64,000 nucleotides of DNA from Thermoplasmatales archaeon (GCA_014874365.1 JACWAH010000007.1:1-64000), one strand, 5' to 3'. Counted from the first letter of the stretch, positions 24,109 through 34,042 are shown. Program-made: numbers and translations. Notes: generated by a model not told the origin, from the letters alone.

Positions 24109-25208
24109 CTGTCAATCTCCCCAAAAACAAGATCCGTGGTTCCCAGTATAGATACCAGGTCGGCAATCATCACATTCTTTCCCAGTTCCCTCATTACTGA
24201 GAGATTTCTGAGACTCGGGCTCCTGACTCTTACTCTGTATGGTTTGACCCCGCCATCCCCAACTATGTAAACTCCGAATTCCCCCTTGGAAGATTCGGTT
24301 CTGGCATATACTTCCCCATCGCCTCTCAGCCGGATCATCATTGATTTCTTTGCCTTGGGGTTGAAGAAAGGTCCTTCTGGCAATTTCTTGACTGCCTGTG
24401 AAATTATTTTCACAGACTGCCTTATTTCTTCCACCCGAACAATGTATCTCGCCAGGTTGTCCCCTTTTGTTGATGTTGGAATCTCAAAGTTCAGTTGCGA
24501 ATAAGCCAGATAAGGTTCGGCTTTCCTGACATCGTATTCGACCCCGCTCGCCCTGAGCATATGGCCAGTCACGCCATATTCTATGGCAGTTTCCTTGTCC
24601 AGAACCCCGATCCCCTTGTTTCTTGAAATAAAGATGTCATTCTTGATGAACAGGCTGTTTATCTCCTCGATCTTCTTTGGAGAAACCCTGAGGAACTCCT
24701 CAATCTCAGCTATGACCTTTTCGTTGAAGTCCTGGTACACTCCCCCAATGCTGCAATAGTTTGTCAACAGGCGGCTGCCGCTCGCTTCGACAAACATAGT
24801 CATGATCTTTTCCCTCAGATCAAAACAATAGAAGAACGGTGTAAGCATTCCAAGTTCGAGCCCAAAAGCTGCAAGCCATATCAGGTGGGAGGCAATCCTG
24901 CTCAACTCAGCCATAATGGTGCGTATCCATACTGCCCTTTCCGGTGGAAAGATCCCAAGCAGCTTTTCAGCAGCTTCCAGGTAGCCCACTTCCATTCCTG
25001 GGGCACCTACATAATCCATTCTGTCAAAATAAATAAGGTTATCACAGAAGAACGTGTTTTCACACAGTTTCTCGGCATTTCTATGAAGGTATCCAATTAC
25101 GGGTTCTACCTCCCTGACTATCTCCCCGTCAAGTTTTACCTTCAACCTTAGCACTCCGTGCGTCGATGGGTGATGGGGGCCGACATTCAGATCTACCCAT
25201 TCAGACAT
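24105..25208 (-). CDS. nuoD: NADH-quinone oxidoreductase subunit D (49 kDa type)
   Basis: 367 residues, related to [NiFe] hydrogenase large subunits but without the nickel ligands. NVGPHHPSTHGVLRL (about 8-22) contains the His of the quinone site; GYLHRNAEK and the C-terminal LVSILGTTDLVFGEIDR are family-typical. It docks with NuoB and NuoC. The start is 3 bases after the nuoC stop. Confidence 0.92.
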   Translation of the reverse strand: MSEWVDLNVGPHHPSTHGVLRLKVKLDGEIVREVEPVIGYLHRNAEKLCENTFFCDNLIYFDRMDYVGAPGMEVGYLEAAEKLLGIFPPERAVWIRTIMAELSRIASHLIWLAAFGLELGMLTPFFYCFDLREKIMTMFVEASGSRLLTNYCSIGGVYQDFNEKVIAEIEEFLRVSPKKIEEINSLFIKNDIFISRNKGIGVLDKETAIEYGVTGHMLRASGVEYDVRKAEPYLAYSQLNFEIPTSTKGDNLARYIVRVEEIRQSVKIISQAVKKLPEGPFFNPKAKKSMMIRLRGDGEVYARTESSKGEFGVYIVGDGGVKPYRVRVRSPSLRNLSVMRELGKNVMIADLVSILGTTDLVFGEIDR

Positions 25209-25210
25209 GA

Positions 25211-25672
25211 TTACCAGCCGTCTCCCTGATCGAAGGTGGCGTAATCTTCACCATCTTCGTCGACGTTTATGTATTGAACATTCTTCAAATCGTAATCCTT
25301 CCTCAGCGGGTGGCCGACCCAGTTTTCTGGCAGGAAAAGTCTCTTGAGGTTGGGATGACCCTCGAATTTGATCCCCATGAGATCATACTCTTCCCTTTCT
25401 TCCCAGTCTGCGCTCTTCCAGAGGGGGGTCACGCTCGGAACTACCCCGTTATAAGTTACAGTCTTAACTGAAATGTATTCATTCTTTTCCAGGGAATGCA
25501 GGTGGTATACTACTTCAAGGTAGTCCTTCCTGTCTACTCCTGTTATCAGGGAGAGATGTATGTACCCTTCTGATTTAAGACGCTTTAGCGTTTCGAAGAG
25601 GTTTTCTTTCCTGACTTTGATGATCCTCCTGCCGTCTTTACCTCTCTCTTCACCTGGCTGAAATTCCACCAT
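25211..25672 (-). CDS. nuoC: NADH-quinone oxidoreductase subunit C (30 kDa type)
   Basis: 153 residues from ATG 25672, just past the nuoB stop; an upstream extension to 25753 is open only because it overlaps nuoB. The signature WEEREEYDLMGIKFEGHPNLKRL (about 94-116) and the final GHPLRKDYD identify the family. It is a structural partner of NuoD in the peripheral arm. Confidence 0.88.
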   Translation of the reverse strand: MVEFQPGEERGKDGRRIIKVRKENLFETLKRLKSEGYIHLSLITGVDRKDYLEVVYHLHSLEKNEYISVKTVTYNGVVPSVTPLWKSADWEEREEYDLMGIKFEGHPNLKRLFLPENWVGHPLRKDYDLKNVQYINVDEDGEDYATFDQGDGW

Positions 25673-25674
25673 GT

Positions 25675-26139
25675 TCACCTCACCGCTTCTCCCCTGATCT
25701 TTTTCTGCAACGTTATAATGCCATAAGTAAGCGCTTCCGGCGTTGGAGGGCAACCTGGAACGTATACGTCAACAGGGACGACCCTGTCTACTCCCAATAC
25801 AACGGAATATCCTTGAACGTATGGTCCTCCCTGTATAACGCAGACCCCCATCGCAATTACATATTTCGGATACGGCATCTCATCGTAGAGCCTCTTGACT
25901 CTTGGAGCCATCTTCTTGGTTACAGTTCCGGAAACTATCATCAGATCACTCTGCCTGGGTGAATTTCGGAATATCTCGCTTCCAAATCTAGAAATATCCA
26001 CCTTGGACGCCTGTATTGCCATCATTTCAATTGCACAGCACGCGAGTCCAAATGTGAGCGGCCAGAGCGAGTTGCTTCTCCCCCATTCCAGGGCTTTTTC
26101 CAGGGTAGTAGTCACTATGCCTGGTTCACCTGTCTTCAT
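25675..26139 (-). CDS. nuoB: NADH-quinone oxidoreductase subunit B
   Basis: 154 residues from ATG 26139, which overlaps the nuoA TGA as ATGA; a start at 26148 is also open. It binds the terminal [4Fe-4S] cluster N2 that reduces quinone: the ligands are the tandem Cys in LACCAIEM, the Cys in [12 protein letters not shown] and the Cys in [33 protein letters not shown] is also typical. Confidence 0.92.
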   Translation of the reverse strand: MKTGEPGIVTTTLEKALEWGRSNSLWPLTFGLACCAIEMMAIQASKVDISRFGSEIFRNSPRQSDLMIVSGTVTKKMAPRVKRLYDEMPYPKYVIAMGVCVIQGGPYVQGYSVVLGVDRVVPVDVYVPGCPPTPEALTYGIITLQKKIRGEAVR

Positions 26140-26573
26140 TTCAACCACTCCATGTATTTTTCCTTGAATGCGTAGTAAACCACGAATACCGGCATTGCAA
26201 GAAAAATCAAGGTTTCAATAAACGGGTAAAACCCCAGTGTCTTGAAGTTGAATGCCCACGGGAACAAAAGGAGCATGTCTATGTCGAAGAGAAGGAATAG
26301 CAGCAGTACAACGTAATATTGTATGCTTATGAAATTGCCCTTGTATTTCTTGGCTATCTCCCCGGATTCGTATGGTTCCAAATAGGAACTGTCCTTGACC
26401 GGTGGTTCTGATTCATAAGCAAGTCTTTTCACTATGTCCGTGAACTTGAAGGATATGTGCTTTCTTTTTTCATATCTCACCGGTCCCAAAGAAGGCAATA
26501 TTGAAAAGAGCGCTACCATAGCCGCGATTAAGAGAATGAGAACAAATCCCACGGCGATGTAATCAGATAGCAT
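26136..26573 (-). CDS. nuoA: NADH-quinone oxidoreductase subunit A
   Basis: 145 residues with three membrane helices (about 6-27, 85-103, 112-133). YESGE (about 69-73) and [22 protein letters not shown] (with the conserved FDxxxxFxxPWA pattern) are NuoA marks. It is the first gene of the minus-strand nuo operon. A TATA-like CCATTAAATAC lies about 34 bases before the ATG, suggesting a very short leader. Confidence 0.9.
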   Translation of the reverse strand: MLSDYIAVGFVLILLIAAMVALFSILPSLGPVRYEKRKHISFKFTDIVKRLAYESEPPVKDSSYLEPYESGEIAKKYKGNFISIQYYVVLLLFLLFDIDMLLLFPWAFNFKTLGFYPFIETLIFLAMPVFVVYYAFKEKYMEWLK

Positions 26574-26670
26574 GATTCTTCTGAATTTCTAGAGCGTATT
26601 TAATGGTTTATCGGAGCCTTAAATTAGGCTATTAGGCGATAAGTTTATTTAACACAAAAAATTGGTAATT

Positions 26671-26701
26671 TTAAAAACGGATACCCGAACCCCTAAGGGG
26701 T
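26671..26701 (-). terminator. Possible terminator after gatE
   Basis: On the minus strand, about 20 bases after the gatE stop, ACCCC-TTA-GGGGT (26689-26701) can form a hairpin and is followed within 20 bases by a TTTTTA run. Archaeal terminators usually need only T-runs, so the hairpin's role is uncertain. Confidence 0.3.
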
Positions 26702-26719
26702 GATTTATATTTTGTCGAC

Positions 26720-28510
26720 TTATTTCAATAATCTCTGAAGCACTTCGGTATCTATCGGTCTCTTCGTGAGTTTTCTGATTTTCGCTATTATTTGCCCAGG
26801 CTTAAGGCCATCTTCGATTTCTGATAGTATTTTTTTCAACTCGGCTTCAGAAAGCGGGAGAATCCCGGGATCTTTTATTACCTGTTCAATCGATTGACCG
26901 CTTGCAATCAGACCAAGCATGACTTCAATGCTTTCGCGCTTGAGGCCGTTCTCTCTGGCATACCTGAATATATTGGCTATATTCTCAAACTCTATCTTGC
27001 CTTTGTGGTTCTCCAGTTCAGGTATAGTTTGAAGTAGCATCCTGGCAGAAAGCCTGGCATCCTGACCTATGGCAGTCAGTTCCCTGAACTCATTCACTTT
27101 AAACTCCCTGACAAGAACCGATGAATCCTGCGCAGAAATATCGTACTCCTTCTGGAGTTTTTCTGCAGCAGTTGACAAGCTGTCGATGGGACCAAGATCC
27201 ATGGCCTCCGCGATCATATTAACCAGATCGACGTTGGGAATGTCGGTTTCTGGATACATTCTTTCTCCCCCTGGCAGCGGCCTCAGAAAGTAAGTGGTTC
27301 CATCTTCAGATACTGAACGAGTTTCGGAAAAATCCAGTGATAATAATTTTGTAAGCCTCTCCTTAATTTCTTTCTCCAGCGTTTTTACTTGAGCGTCGTT
27401 GCACAGAACGATCATGAAAGCGTCATTTGCAGCGGGAGCGAGTATCTTCTTTATGCTGTCCGTCTCCCTGGACCCGATTCCATAACCGGGAAGTTCGTCA
27501 GAATGCAATAGCCCGCGAATCCCGAACAGTTTGACAAGATCGGCAATCTCTTTTCCTATTCGCAGGTCTCCTTTCCTGAGAAGCCCATTCATACCCTTTA
27601 ACAGAGAACAAAAAGCCTTCCTGCCATTCTCTAGCTCCTTGCTGACGAGCTTGGACTCAGTGCCAACAAAGGTAGCGGAGCAATCCACGAATTTAATTTC
27701 GATGCTTTCGGTTCCAATATTGTTTTTCAGCGCTTCCATCGCCTTTGCAAGGGACAATTGCCTGTTTATCTCGTTTCTTGCGCCGTCCGAAATAAGGGAG
27801 AGCTTGGAAACCCCTTTAATTTCTACCCTGCCATAACCCAGTGACAAATTTACGTCCTGCCTGATTGCTTCAGCAGAACTCCTGAAATGCCCCGAGCTAG
27901 CCACGAGGAAGCTTATTTCCCTTGCCACCTCAACGGCGTGTGCCTCGTCCTTGATATCCGGGCCTGTGGCTATCTCAAGGAGTGGGATCCCAAGCCTGTC
28001 CAGGCTGTATAATACCTTTTTACCATCTTCCGAGACCCTCCGCGCGGAATCCTCTTCTATACAGATTGTCAGTATTTTCACCGGCCCTCTTGATGTTTCA
28101 ACATGCCCACCTAATGCTACCAGTGAGGTCCTTTGGAAACCTGCGGTATTAGATCCGTCTACCACAATTTTCCTCATTACGGTGAGATGATCCAAAATGT
28201 CAGACTTTAGTGCCAGTGCGACCCTTAGAGCTACCAGCAGCGCATCCTTGTTGATTGGATGCGGAGGATCTTCATCCATTTCCACTAGACATGAGTTGTC
28301 CGTGATTTCGTACTGAAACACCCTTGCCCTGTCCTTCTCGTAAGATACAGCTCTGTCAGTAAGTCCCATTTCCCCGGAAACTGCCCACAGCCTTCTGCTG
28401 AATGATGATGATTTATCTCCACCACGAACGCTGTCGCACTGGCAGAACAACTTTCCTGTGTTAAGCTGTACGTGAATTTCCAGACCAAGCTTGATTTGTG
28501 CGTGGCTCAA
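26720..28510 (-). CDS. gatE: Glutamyl-tRNA(Gln) amidotransferase subunit E
   Basis: 596 residues. With GatD it converts Glu-tRNA(Gln) to Gln-tRNA(Gln), the archaeal route to Gln-tRNA. The GatB/E kinase-like core begins LGLEIHVQLNTGKLFCQC (about 8-25) and contains the zinc ligands, GSNTAGFQRT and MDEDPPHPIN-type motifs. An Asp-tRNA-synthetase-like insertion and the C-terminal helical/tail domain follow (LRPLPGGERMYPETD, then the GatB-like YqeY tail). It overlaps gatD by 4 bases. Confidence 0.93.
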   Translation of the reverse strand: MSHAQIKLGLEIHVQLNTGKLFCQCDSVRGGDKSSSFSRRLWAVSGEMGLTDRAVSYEKDRARVFQYEITDNSCLVEMDEDPPHPINKDALLVALRVALALKSDILDHLTVMRKIVVDGSNTAGFQRTSLVALGGHVETSRGPVKILTICIEEDSARRVSEDGKKVLYSLDRLGIPLLEIATGPDIKDEAHAVEVAREISFLVASSGHFRSSAEAIRQDVNLSLGYGRVEIKGVSKLSLISDGARNEINRQLSLAKAMEALKNNIGTESIEIKFVDCSATFVGTESKLVSKELENGRKAFCSLLKGMNGLLRKGDLRIGKEIADLVKLFGIRGLLHSDELPGYGIGSRETDSIKKILAPAANDAFMIVLCNDAQVKTLEKEIKERLTKLLSLDFSETRSVSEDGTTYFLRPLPGGERMYPETDIPNVDLVNMIAEAMDLGPIDSLSTAAEKLQKEYDISAQDSSVLVREFKVNEFRELTAIGQDARLSARMLLQTIPELENHKGKIEFENIANIFRYARENGLKRESIEVMLGLIASGQSIEQVIKDPGILPLSEAELKKILSEIEDGLKPGQIIAKIRKLTKRPIDTEVLQRLLK

Positions 28511-29718
28511 TTTTGGAGCCTCCTGTTTATTTCCCTTCTGATGGGAATCTGCATCAGTTCATCGAATTGGTCCTCATAATTGCCCATGAGATACATGGTT
28601 TTGGTGAGCGCCACTTCCGGGAGAATATCCCCGGCAGAAATTACTCCGGCATTCTTGAGTTCTCTCCCGGTTGAATAGACGTTGAGGTTTACGTTGCCGG
28701 CCAGGCACTGTGAGGTCATCACCACCTTGATACCGTCTTTAGTCAGGCGCTTGATTTCTTTCGTTATTCCTTCAGAAACATGGCCCAGACCTGTACCCAT
28801 AATTACCAGTGCCCTTTTTGATTCTGCAATGGCGCTCAGTGTTGATGGTTCAAAAGAAGGATAGAAATAGACCAGCGCGACCCTTTCATCAAGTTTAGTG
28901 CTGATGATGGAAACTTCGTCCGTATTCCTGAATTCTTCTATTGCAGTTATTTTGCCGTCCTTAATTCTTGCCAGGTCCTTTCCGTAGATGTCCCTGATTG
29001 CATCCCTCCTTGTGGTATGCATTTTCCTGCTCCGGGTTGCCCTCAAAAGCCTTTCCGAAAAATCCGAGGTGGAATTGTGCATGCTTATTGTAACTTCCCC
29101 GACATTGAGTGCTGAAAACGCGATGGAGGAAGCAATATTCTCAAATGCATCGCTGCTTGGCCTGTCCGGAGATCTTTGGGAACCCGTAAATGTCAGGGAA
29201 CGGGATTGCTTCTCAAACATGAAAGCGAGGGCGGAAGCACTATACGTCATTGTATCCGTACCGTGGAGGATTACAACATGGTTACCTCTGTCCATCTCTC
29301 GCTTTGCGTGAGTGGCCATAGATATCCACTTATCCGGCGTGACGTTTTCACTCAGGATGTTGTCGATTACCTTTGTGCCGAGGTTTACGCCTGTTCCGGA
29401 ATCTCCTATAAGCGATGAAATGTCCAGATGGGGTTTCACAGCACCAGTTGTGTAATCAACCCTGCTTGCAATGGTTCCCCCGGTAGCAAGGATCATTACT
29501 CCATCGGTAACTTCGTGCTCCTCGTTTCTGATCTCCTTATTCTTCTTTGCAGCCTGGGATGATATGACTTCAGTGTTTTCATCTGACAGCGCAACATTGT
29601 AGCCGTTATTCAGCTTGACTGTAATAATCCCATTTTCGAAGCTTATGAAAGTGCCTTCTATTTCATTGCCCTTGTGCAAGAGCTTTATTTTATCACCAAA
29701 ATTGATATTACCTTTCAA
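28507..29718 (-). CDS. gatD: Glutamyl-tRNA(Gln) amidotransferase subunit D
   Basis: 403 residues. An L-asparaginase-like glutaminase that releases ammonia from Gln for GatE. An N-terminal beta domain (about 1-60) is followed by MILATGGTIASRVDY (about 75-89, catalytic Thr) and VILHGTDTMTYSASAL (about 148-163, second catalytic Thr and Asp). The best start is a TTG at 29718; a TATA box about 24 bases upstream suggests leaderless translation from TTG. Confidence 0.93.
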   Translation of the reverse strand: MKGNINFGDKIKLLHKGNEIEGTFISFENGIITVKLNNGYNVALSDENTEVISSQAAKKNKEIRNEEHEVTDGVMILATGGTIASRVDYTTGAVKPHLDISSLIGDSGTGVNLGTKVIDNILSENVTPDKWISMATHAKREMDRGNHVVILHGTDTMTYSASALAFMFEKQSRSLTFTGSQRSPDRPSSDAFENIASSIAFSALNVGEVTISMHNSTSDFSERLLRATRSRKMHTTRRDAIRDIYGKDLARIKDGKITAIEEFRNTDEVSIISTKLDERVALVYFYPSFEPSTLSAIAESKRALVIMGTGLGHVSEGITKEIKRLTKDGIKVVMTSQCLAGNVNLNVYSTGRELKNAGVISAGDILPEVALTKTMYLMGNYEDQFDELMQIPIRREINRRLQN

Positions 29719-29736
29719 GCAGACTGTGATTTGTAA

Positions 29737-29749
29737 TGTATATAATACG
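29737..29749 (-). promoter_or_regulatory. gatD promoter TATA box
   Basis: The minus strand reads ATTATATACAT with its centre about 24 bases before the TTG start at 29718, which would place the transcription start at the start codon. Confidence 0.45.
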
Positions 29750-29838
29750 TTAGCCGAGCGGTCGACCTTGACCGGTTACTTGAGATTTGGACGGCCCTGT
29801 TTACCCATAAAAGACTTATGATCCACGATCAGAATTTT

Positions 29839-30651
29839 TCAGAACAGTTGTGACTGGCTGCTCTTAGGCCTGCTTGCATGCATTAATTCCATCATGCTGA
29901 TTGCATTCTTTGGGGCACCACCTCCAGGATGGTTATTGAAAAATATGTAAATATCGCCAAAACTGTCCTTTTCCCTCATTATATTTTGGGAAATTGTGAT
30001 CAGTTCTTTTTCACTGTAATCATAGGAATACCTGGACAAACCTACATTTTTTTGGTCCCACAGGCTATAGTTTCTGCCGTGTAACCTGACGTATGCAATT
30101 CTTCCCGGATTGTCTGGTCTCTTAAACTCTGAAACAGGGCTGTCTACACTCACCATGTTGCTTCCTGCATCCTGAACCATCCTCCTGAGTTCATCGCTGT
30201 TATCCAAGCTGGAAGACCTTGCTTCCAGAAATGACGTTGATCCGTTAGCTGAAATTTCCTGCAGTAGATATCCAGCTTTCTTGATCCATCCAGAATCTGC
30301 CCATGGAGGAAGTTGAACAAGGACGCCCCCTAACTGGCCGGCTTCTCTTATTGGTTCCATACATTTCGAAGTGAATTCTTTGACTTTAAGCGAAATTTCA
30401 TCTTCTGTAAGCTGGACCAACCTGTGAGAAATGTCCTTTGGCAGTTTCAGGGTGTATCTGAAATCCTCAACTGCCGCCGTTTTCTTAGTCCAGCCCGTTA
30501 CATTCTTTCTGGGCGGAACGGCGTAGAACGTGGAATTTATCTCTAAAGTGCTGAATACAGAGGCATAGTAATTGAGCCTGTCCCTCTTCTCCCTGCCATA
30601 AAATGAGGTCCAGTCGTCGTAATAGTATCCTGAACAGCCAATCCTGATCAT
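29839..30651 (-). CDS. DUF72 family protein
   Basis: 270 residues, TIM-barrel-like DUF72 (YecE) family. Family marks: IGCSGYYYDDW at the start, LEINSTFYAVPP (about 35-46), FRYTLKLPKDISH (about 62-74) and the end FFNNHPGGGAPKNA. The biochemical role of the family is not established. It overlaps the acyl-CoA dehydrogenase gene by 4 bases, so the two are co-transcribed. Confidence 0.85.
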   Translation of the reverse strand: MIRIGCSGYYYDDWTSFYGREKRDRLNYYASVFSTLEINSTFYAVPPRKNVTGWTKKTAAVEDFRYTLKLPKDISHRLVQLTEDEISLKVKEFTSKCMEPIREAGQLGGVLVQLPPWADSGWIKKAGYLLQEISANGSTSFLEARSSSLDNSDELRRMVQDAGSNMVSVDSPVSEFKRPDNPGRIAYVRLHGRNYSLWDQKNVGLSRYSYDYSEKELITISQNIMREKDSFGDIYIFFNNHPGGGAPKNAISMMELMHASRPKSSQSQLF

Positions 30652-31787
30652 TTTCCTTTTAGGATTTCACGTGCAATGATGACCCTCTGGATCTGGTTGG
30701 TGCCTTCGTAAATCTGTGTGATCTTTGCGTCTCTCATATGCCGTTCTGCGTCAAAGTCAGTTGTGTATCCGTAGCCTCCAAAGAGCTGAAGTGCGTCCGT
30801 GGTTATTCTCATCGCAGCATCAGAAGCATACAGTTTTGCCATGGATGAAAGAAGTACCGAATCCTCGTGTTTCTCCCATGCCTTGCATGCCTCGTATGTG
30901 AGCAGCCTGGCTGCTGTGAGTTCTGTATAGAGATCGGAGAGGAGGAACTGTATTCCCTGAAAATCAGAAATTGGTGTTCCAAACTGCTTCCTGCTCTTGA
31001 TATACTCAGTCGCTTCTTCCAGTGCATTTCTGGCAATGCCTATGGCCTGGGCGGCTATACCAACACGACCGGCATCCAGTGTTTCCATTATGACCTTGAA
31101 ACCCTTATTGAGTTCTCCTACGATGTATTCCTCAGGAATAACTGCATCCTTGAAAACAAGTTCAACTGTGCTTGACCCCCTAATTCCCATCTTGTGAATA
31201 TCCCTGCTTATCTCGAAGCCCGGGGTGCCTGAGTCGATAACAAAAGTGGTAATGCCCTTGCTTCCCTTTCCAGGGTCAGTTATCGCGTCGAAAATGAAGA
31301 ATTTTGCAATCCTTCCGTTGGAGATGAAGGTCTTGGTTCCATTTATGATGAATTTCTTCCCGTCCTTCCTGGCGGTCGTTTTAATTGAGGCTGCATCACT
31401 CCCTGCTCCGGGTTCTGTTATGGCAAGTCCGCCTACTGCGCCTTCCACGATTTGAGGGAAATATTTTTGCTTCAGGTGTTCGCCGCCGAACATCATGATC
31501 GGTTCGGCGAAAAGCGTAAGAGCTCCGTCCAGCACCAGTGCAGTGCTGGGACATGCAGCCGATAATTCTTCTATGACCCTTACCAGAAATGAAAAGCTGA
31601 GCCCGGATCCACCGTATTTTTCAGGAATATATGACCCAAAAAGGCCAAGTTCTTTCATCCTCCTGATAAGCGATTCCGGGACGTTCTGATCAAGATCTAT
31701 CTGTTTGGCAAGCGGCTTGACTTCTTTTTCAGCGAATTCCTTGACATATTTCAGCACATCCTCTTCCTGTGCACTAAGTATCTCCAT
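30648..31787 (-). CDS. Acyl-CoA dehydrogenase
   Basis: 379 residues, full length. FAD-dependent alpha,beta-oxidation of acyl-CoA. Marks: GGLAITEPGAGSDAASIKTTA (about 112-132, FAD and substrate binding), FIINGTKTFISNG, and the C-terminal QLFGGYGYT and IYEGTNQIQRVIIAREIL with the catalytic Glu in the YEGT motif, as in short-chain enzymes. A crotonase elsewhere in the window (15660-16412) could act in the same fatty or branched-chain acid route. Confidence 0.92.
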   Translation of the reverse strand: MEILSAQEEDVLKYVKEFAEKEVKPLAKQIDLDQNVPESLIRRMKELGLFGSYIPEKYGGSGLSFSFLVRVIEELSAACPSTALVLDGALTLFAEPIMMFGGEHLKQKYFPQIVEGAVGGLAITEPGAGSDAASIKTTARKDGKKFIINGTKTFISNGRIAKFFIFDAITDPGKGSKGITTFVIDSGTPGFEISRDIHKMGIRGSSTVELVFKDAVIPEEYIVGELNKGFKVIMETLDAGRVGIAAQAIGIARNALEEATEYIKSRKQFGTPISDFQGIQFLLSDLYTELTAARLLTYEACKAWEKHEDSVLLSSMAKLYASDAAMRITTDALQLFGGYGYTTDFDAERHMRDAKITQIYEGTNQIQRVIIAREILKGK

Positions 31788-31846
31788 GATTCTTTATGCA
31801 GAGTTTGTCCTTAATAATTTAGTTTGAAGGCAAATGGGTGGAAAGG

Positions 31847-32425
31847 TCATCTGATTTCTTCCTTTAAGGTAGCAAGAAGATCAGCCGGAATCCTGGCAGT
31901 TTCTTCGTAACCTGGCTGCCTGACTTCAATATAAGCTGCGTCAGTTGACAAAAAGTCCCTGACCTGTTTATCGTTTAGATGAAACTTGAGATATTGTAAT
32001 GTAGATTCCAGGTTCTCGGTAGATCTACCTTCTTCAAACTCAGCATCAATGTCATTATCCTGGAATACGAGGAAGACCTTCTTTTCCACTCCCGACAGCT
32101 TCCTCATTGAATTCAGCATAGTCTTTTCATCCGTGAATTCTATAAACATTGTGACGCTCAGGGTTCCTCTCGATGGAAGCTGTTCGCTGTAAATCTGGAT
32201 GAGGTCTTTGATCTCTTCCGAATCTTTTATCTTTTCCAGATAGACCATTTCGTTGATCTGGTTTACCACTATCTCCCGGTGTTCGAAGAGAAAACTGAAT
32301 GTCTTTGTAACAAGCCTCCGTTTTTTTTCAAATACAGCCAGCCTGTGATTTTCCTCGTCCCTCTTCCTGCCGTAACTTTCGGGAGAAAGGATATCCTCAA
32401 CGGTTATCTTTCCGCTTGAATTCAC
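31847..32425 (-). CDS. DUF3501-type protein, partner of rubrerythrin
   Basis: 192 residues. It matches the DUF3501 pattern: an N-terminal [17 protein letters not shown], a basic helix EKKRRLV, a core [20 protein letters not shown] (about 46-65), and a C-terminal [11 protein letters not shown]. In many genomes this family is encoded next to rubrerythrin, as here with a 4-base overlap, suggesting a shared role in oxidative stress or iron handling; the activity is unknown. Confidence 0.65.
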   Translation of the reverse strand: MNSSGKITVEDILSPESYGRKRDEENHRLAVFEKKRRLVTKTFSFLFEHREIVVNQINEMVYLEKIKDSEEIKDLIQIYSEQLPSRGTLSVTMFIEFTDEKTMLNSMRKLSGVEKKVFLVFQDNDIDAEFEEGRSTENLESTLQYLKFHLNDKQVRDFLSTDAAYIEVRQPGYEETARIPADLLATLKEEIR

Positions 32426-32853
32426 GCTTTCAGCTTATTGAGTGTATCTTCATATTTCTTTGCGTGGGACTTTTCCGCTTTTGATAGAATTTCAAACCAG
32501 TGTGCTATGTCATCGAAACCTTCTTCCCTTGCTACCTTGGCGAATCCAGGGTACATCTGGGTGTATTCGTAGGTTTCCCCGGCAATGGCGGATTTCAGGT
32601 TCTGTTCTGTAGTTCCAATAGGCTCCCCTGTCACCGGGTCTCCAACCTGTTTTAAGTAGTTCATATGCCCGAATGCATGGGCGGTTTCACCATCCGCGGT
32701 CGACCTGAATATTGCAGAGATTTCCTGGTATCCTTCCTCGTCTGCTCCGAGCGCGAAATAAAGGTATCTCCTGTTGGCCTGGCTCTCTCCAGCAAATCCT
32801 GCCTTTAGGTTTTCCAGAGTCTTGCTGTTTTTTAATTTCTCATTTGGTGCCAT
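32422..32853 (-). CDS. Rubrerythrin family protein
   Basis: 143 residues from ATG 32853, with a TATA box centred 24 bases upstream (leaderless); an ATG seven codons earlier lies inside the TATA region and is unlikely. Ferritin-like four-helix bundle with the di-iron ligands in [20 protein letters not shown] (ExxxR type), [14 protein letters not shown] (ExxH) and [15 protein letters not shown] (ExxxYxxMY). It lacks the C-terminal rubredoxin domain, so it is the short (erythrin-like) form. Likely role: peroxide reduction. Confidence 0.85.
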   Translation of the reverse strand: MAPNEKLKNSKTLENLKAGFAGESQANRRYLYFALGADEEGYQEISAIFRSTADGETAHAFGHMNYLKQVGDPVTGEPIGTTEQNLKSAIAGETYEYTQMYPGFAKVAREEGFDDIAHWFEILSKAEKSHAKKYEDTLNKLKA

Positions 32854-32871
32854 ATATGGGAATAACCATTT

Positions 32872-32887
32872 CATATATAATATTTAG
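32872..32887 (-). promoter_or_regulatory. Rubrerythrin/DUF3501 operon TATA box
   Basis: The minus strand reads CTAAATATTATATATG, centred 24 bases before ATG 32853. Confidence 0.45.
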
Positions 32888-32893
32888 TCAGTC

Positions 32894-34042
32894 TCAATTA
32901 ATAATGCTTAAAATCTGTGCAGCACCCATTCCAGCGCAGAAGCCCGCCACGTATCCGGGAAGTTCCATTTCTCCTTCGTTGATTTCAAAGTTCTCTCCCC
33001 TCATCCTTATCTTCAATTTTCTTTTGACTTCGATTCTTGCCTTTACATCCGATGATTCGGGAATGGCCTCTGTTAAAGGATCATAATCTGCAAGATCCGA
33101 GAAGGTGAGCGGTTTTACCATCAAGCCTGTTTTTCCATGAAGGCTGAAAGGGAATCTTATTAGCCTGTGCACATCGGTTGTAACAGGCTCATCTATTTCA
33201 CAGGCATGTTTTTCCCTTACATCGTCTGTAATTCTGGAAACGACCTCACGGTCAAGCTGGTTTAGGAGCCTGTATTTATTTTTCCCGGGCTGTGCTAAAA
33301 TATCCTTCCTTTTTTTGACGATCCCGTTCAAACTCACTGCCTGCTCCAAGGACGATGAGATAGCCGCCCTGTCATTCTCAGCCAGGAATTTAGGATATTC
33401 GCCGTTTGCAATTCCCTTATAGGTATCAGTAACTTCCCTGTCTACCAATTCTGCCCAGCCGGAGAGTTTCCCGTAGTTGTTAATGTTCAGAATCAAGTCC
33501 TTGGCATTGAGCCCCTCGCCCCTGATCATGTTTGATATCTCCCTCCTGGCATCAGAATTCAATGAATAGACCTTTTCCGAGACTACATGGACATGATAGC
33601 CTCTCCCTCCGGAAAAATAGATTCTAAGTTCATCCTCCCTGAACCCGGCAAGGCCTATCAGGAATTCATCTACGAGCCTGAAAGTGTGATCCCTCACATT
33701 ACGAAGTATCTGCTCGTAGGTCATCTCTGAAGCTCCCTTGAGATGATCTGCATCCAGGTCGAAAATCAATTCTGCACCCATCCATCCTTTCTCGATCATC
33801 TTCTTCTCAAGGGGCCACTGATAATAGGTACTGGAATAGTAAAGGTGCCTGGGAACAATCCCGGTGACAAAATTTTCAAGATCTCTATGGGTCTTGAATG
33901 CCAGGTGACGGGTCATTGTTCCGCTAAACGGGATATATCCTACCTCCCTCTTTGATATCTGATCGGGCTCTACTGACTTAAAATCCTTGTAGTATCTAGA
34001 GAATAGCGTTTTAAGTCCCTGATCTCCAACCTGTCCAGGCAT
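32894..34042 (-). CDS. priS: DNA primase small (catalytic) subunit
   Basis: 382 residues. Synthesises primers for replication with PriL. The catalytic triad region is ELIFDLDADH (about 90-99, Asp-x-Asp), and the zinc/nucleotide region includes YFSGGRGYHVHV (about 139-150, with SGGRGxH). A later Asp-containing region and RLIRFPFSLHGKTGL (about 291-305) are typical of archaeal PriS. It is divergent from the S53 protease gene with a 44-base promoter region between them. Confidence 0.92.
   Translation of the reverse strand: MPGQVGDQGLKTLFSRYYKDFKSVEPDQISKREVGYIPFSGTMTRHLAFKTHRDLENFVTGIVPRHLYYSSTYYQWPLEKKMIEKGWMGAELIFDLDADHLKGASEMTYEQILRNVRDHTFRLVDEFLIGLAGFREDELRIYFSGGRGYHVHVVSEKVYSLNSDARREISNMIRGEGLNAKDLILNINNYGKLSGWAELVDREVTDTYKGIANGEYPKFLAENDRAAISSSLEQAVSLNGIVKKRKDILAQPGKNKYRLLNQLDREVVSRITDDVREKHACEIDEPVTTDVHRLIRFPFSLHGKTGLMVKPLTFSDLADYDPLTEAIPESSDVKARIEVKRKLKIRMRGENFEINEGEMELPGYVAGFCAGMGAAQILSIIN

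Noticed and set aside
29751-29815. tRNA-like string (GCCGAGCGGTC) between gatD and the DUF72 gene
   Set aside because: No acceptor or T-arm can be paired around it; no cloverleaf forms.
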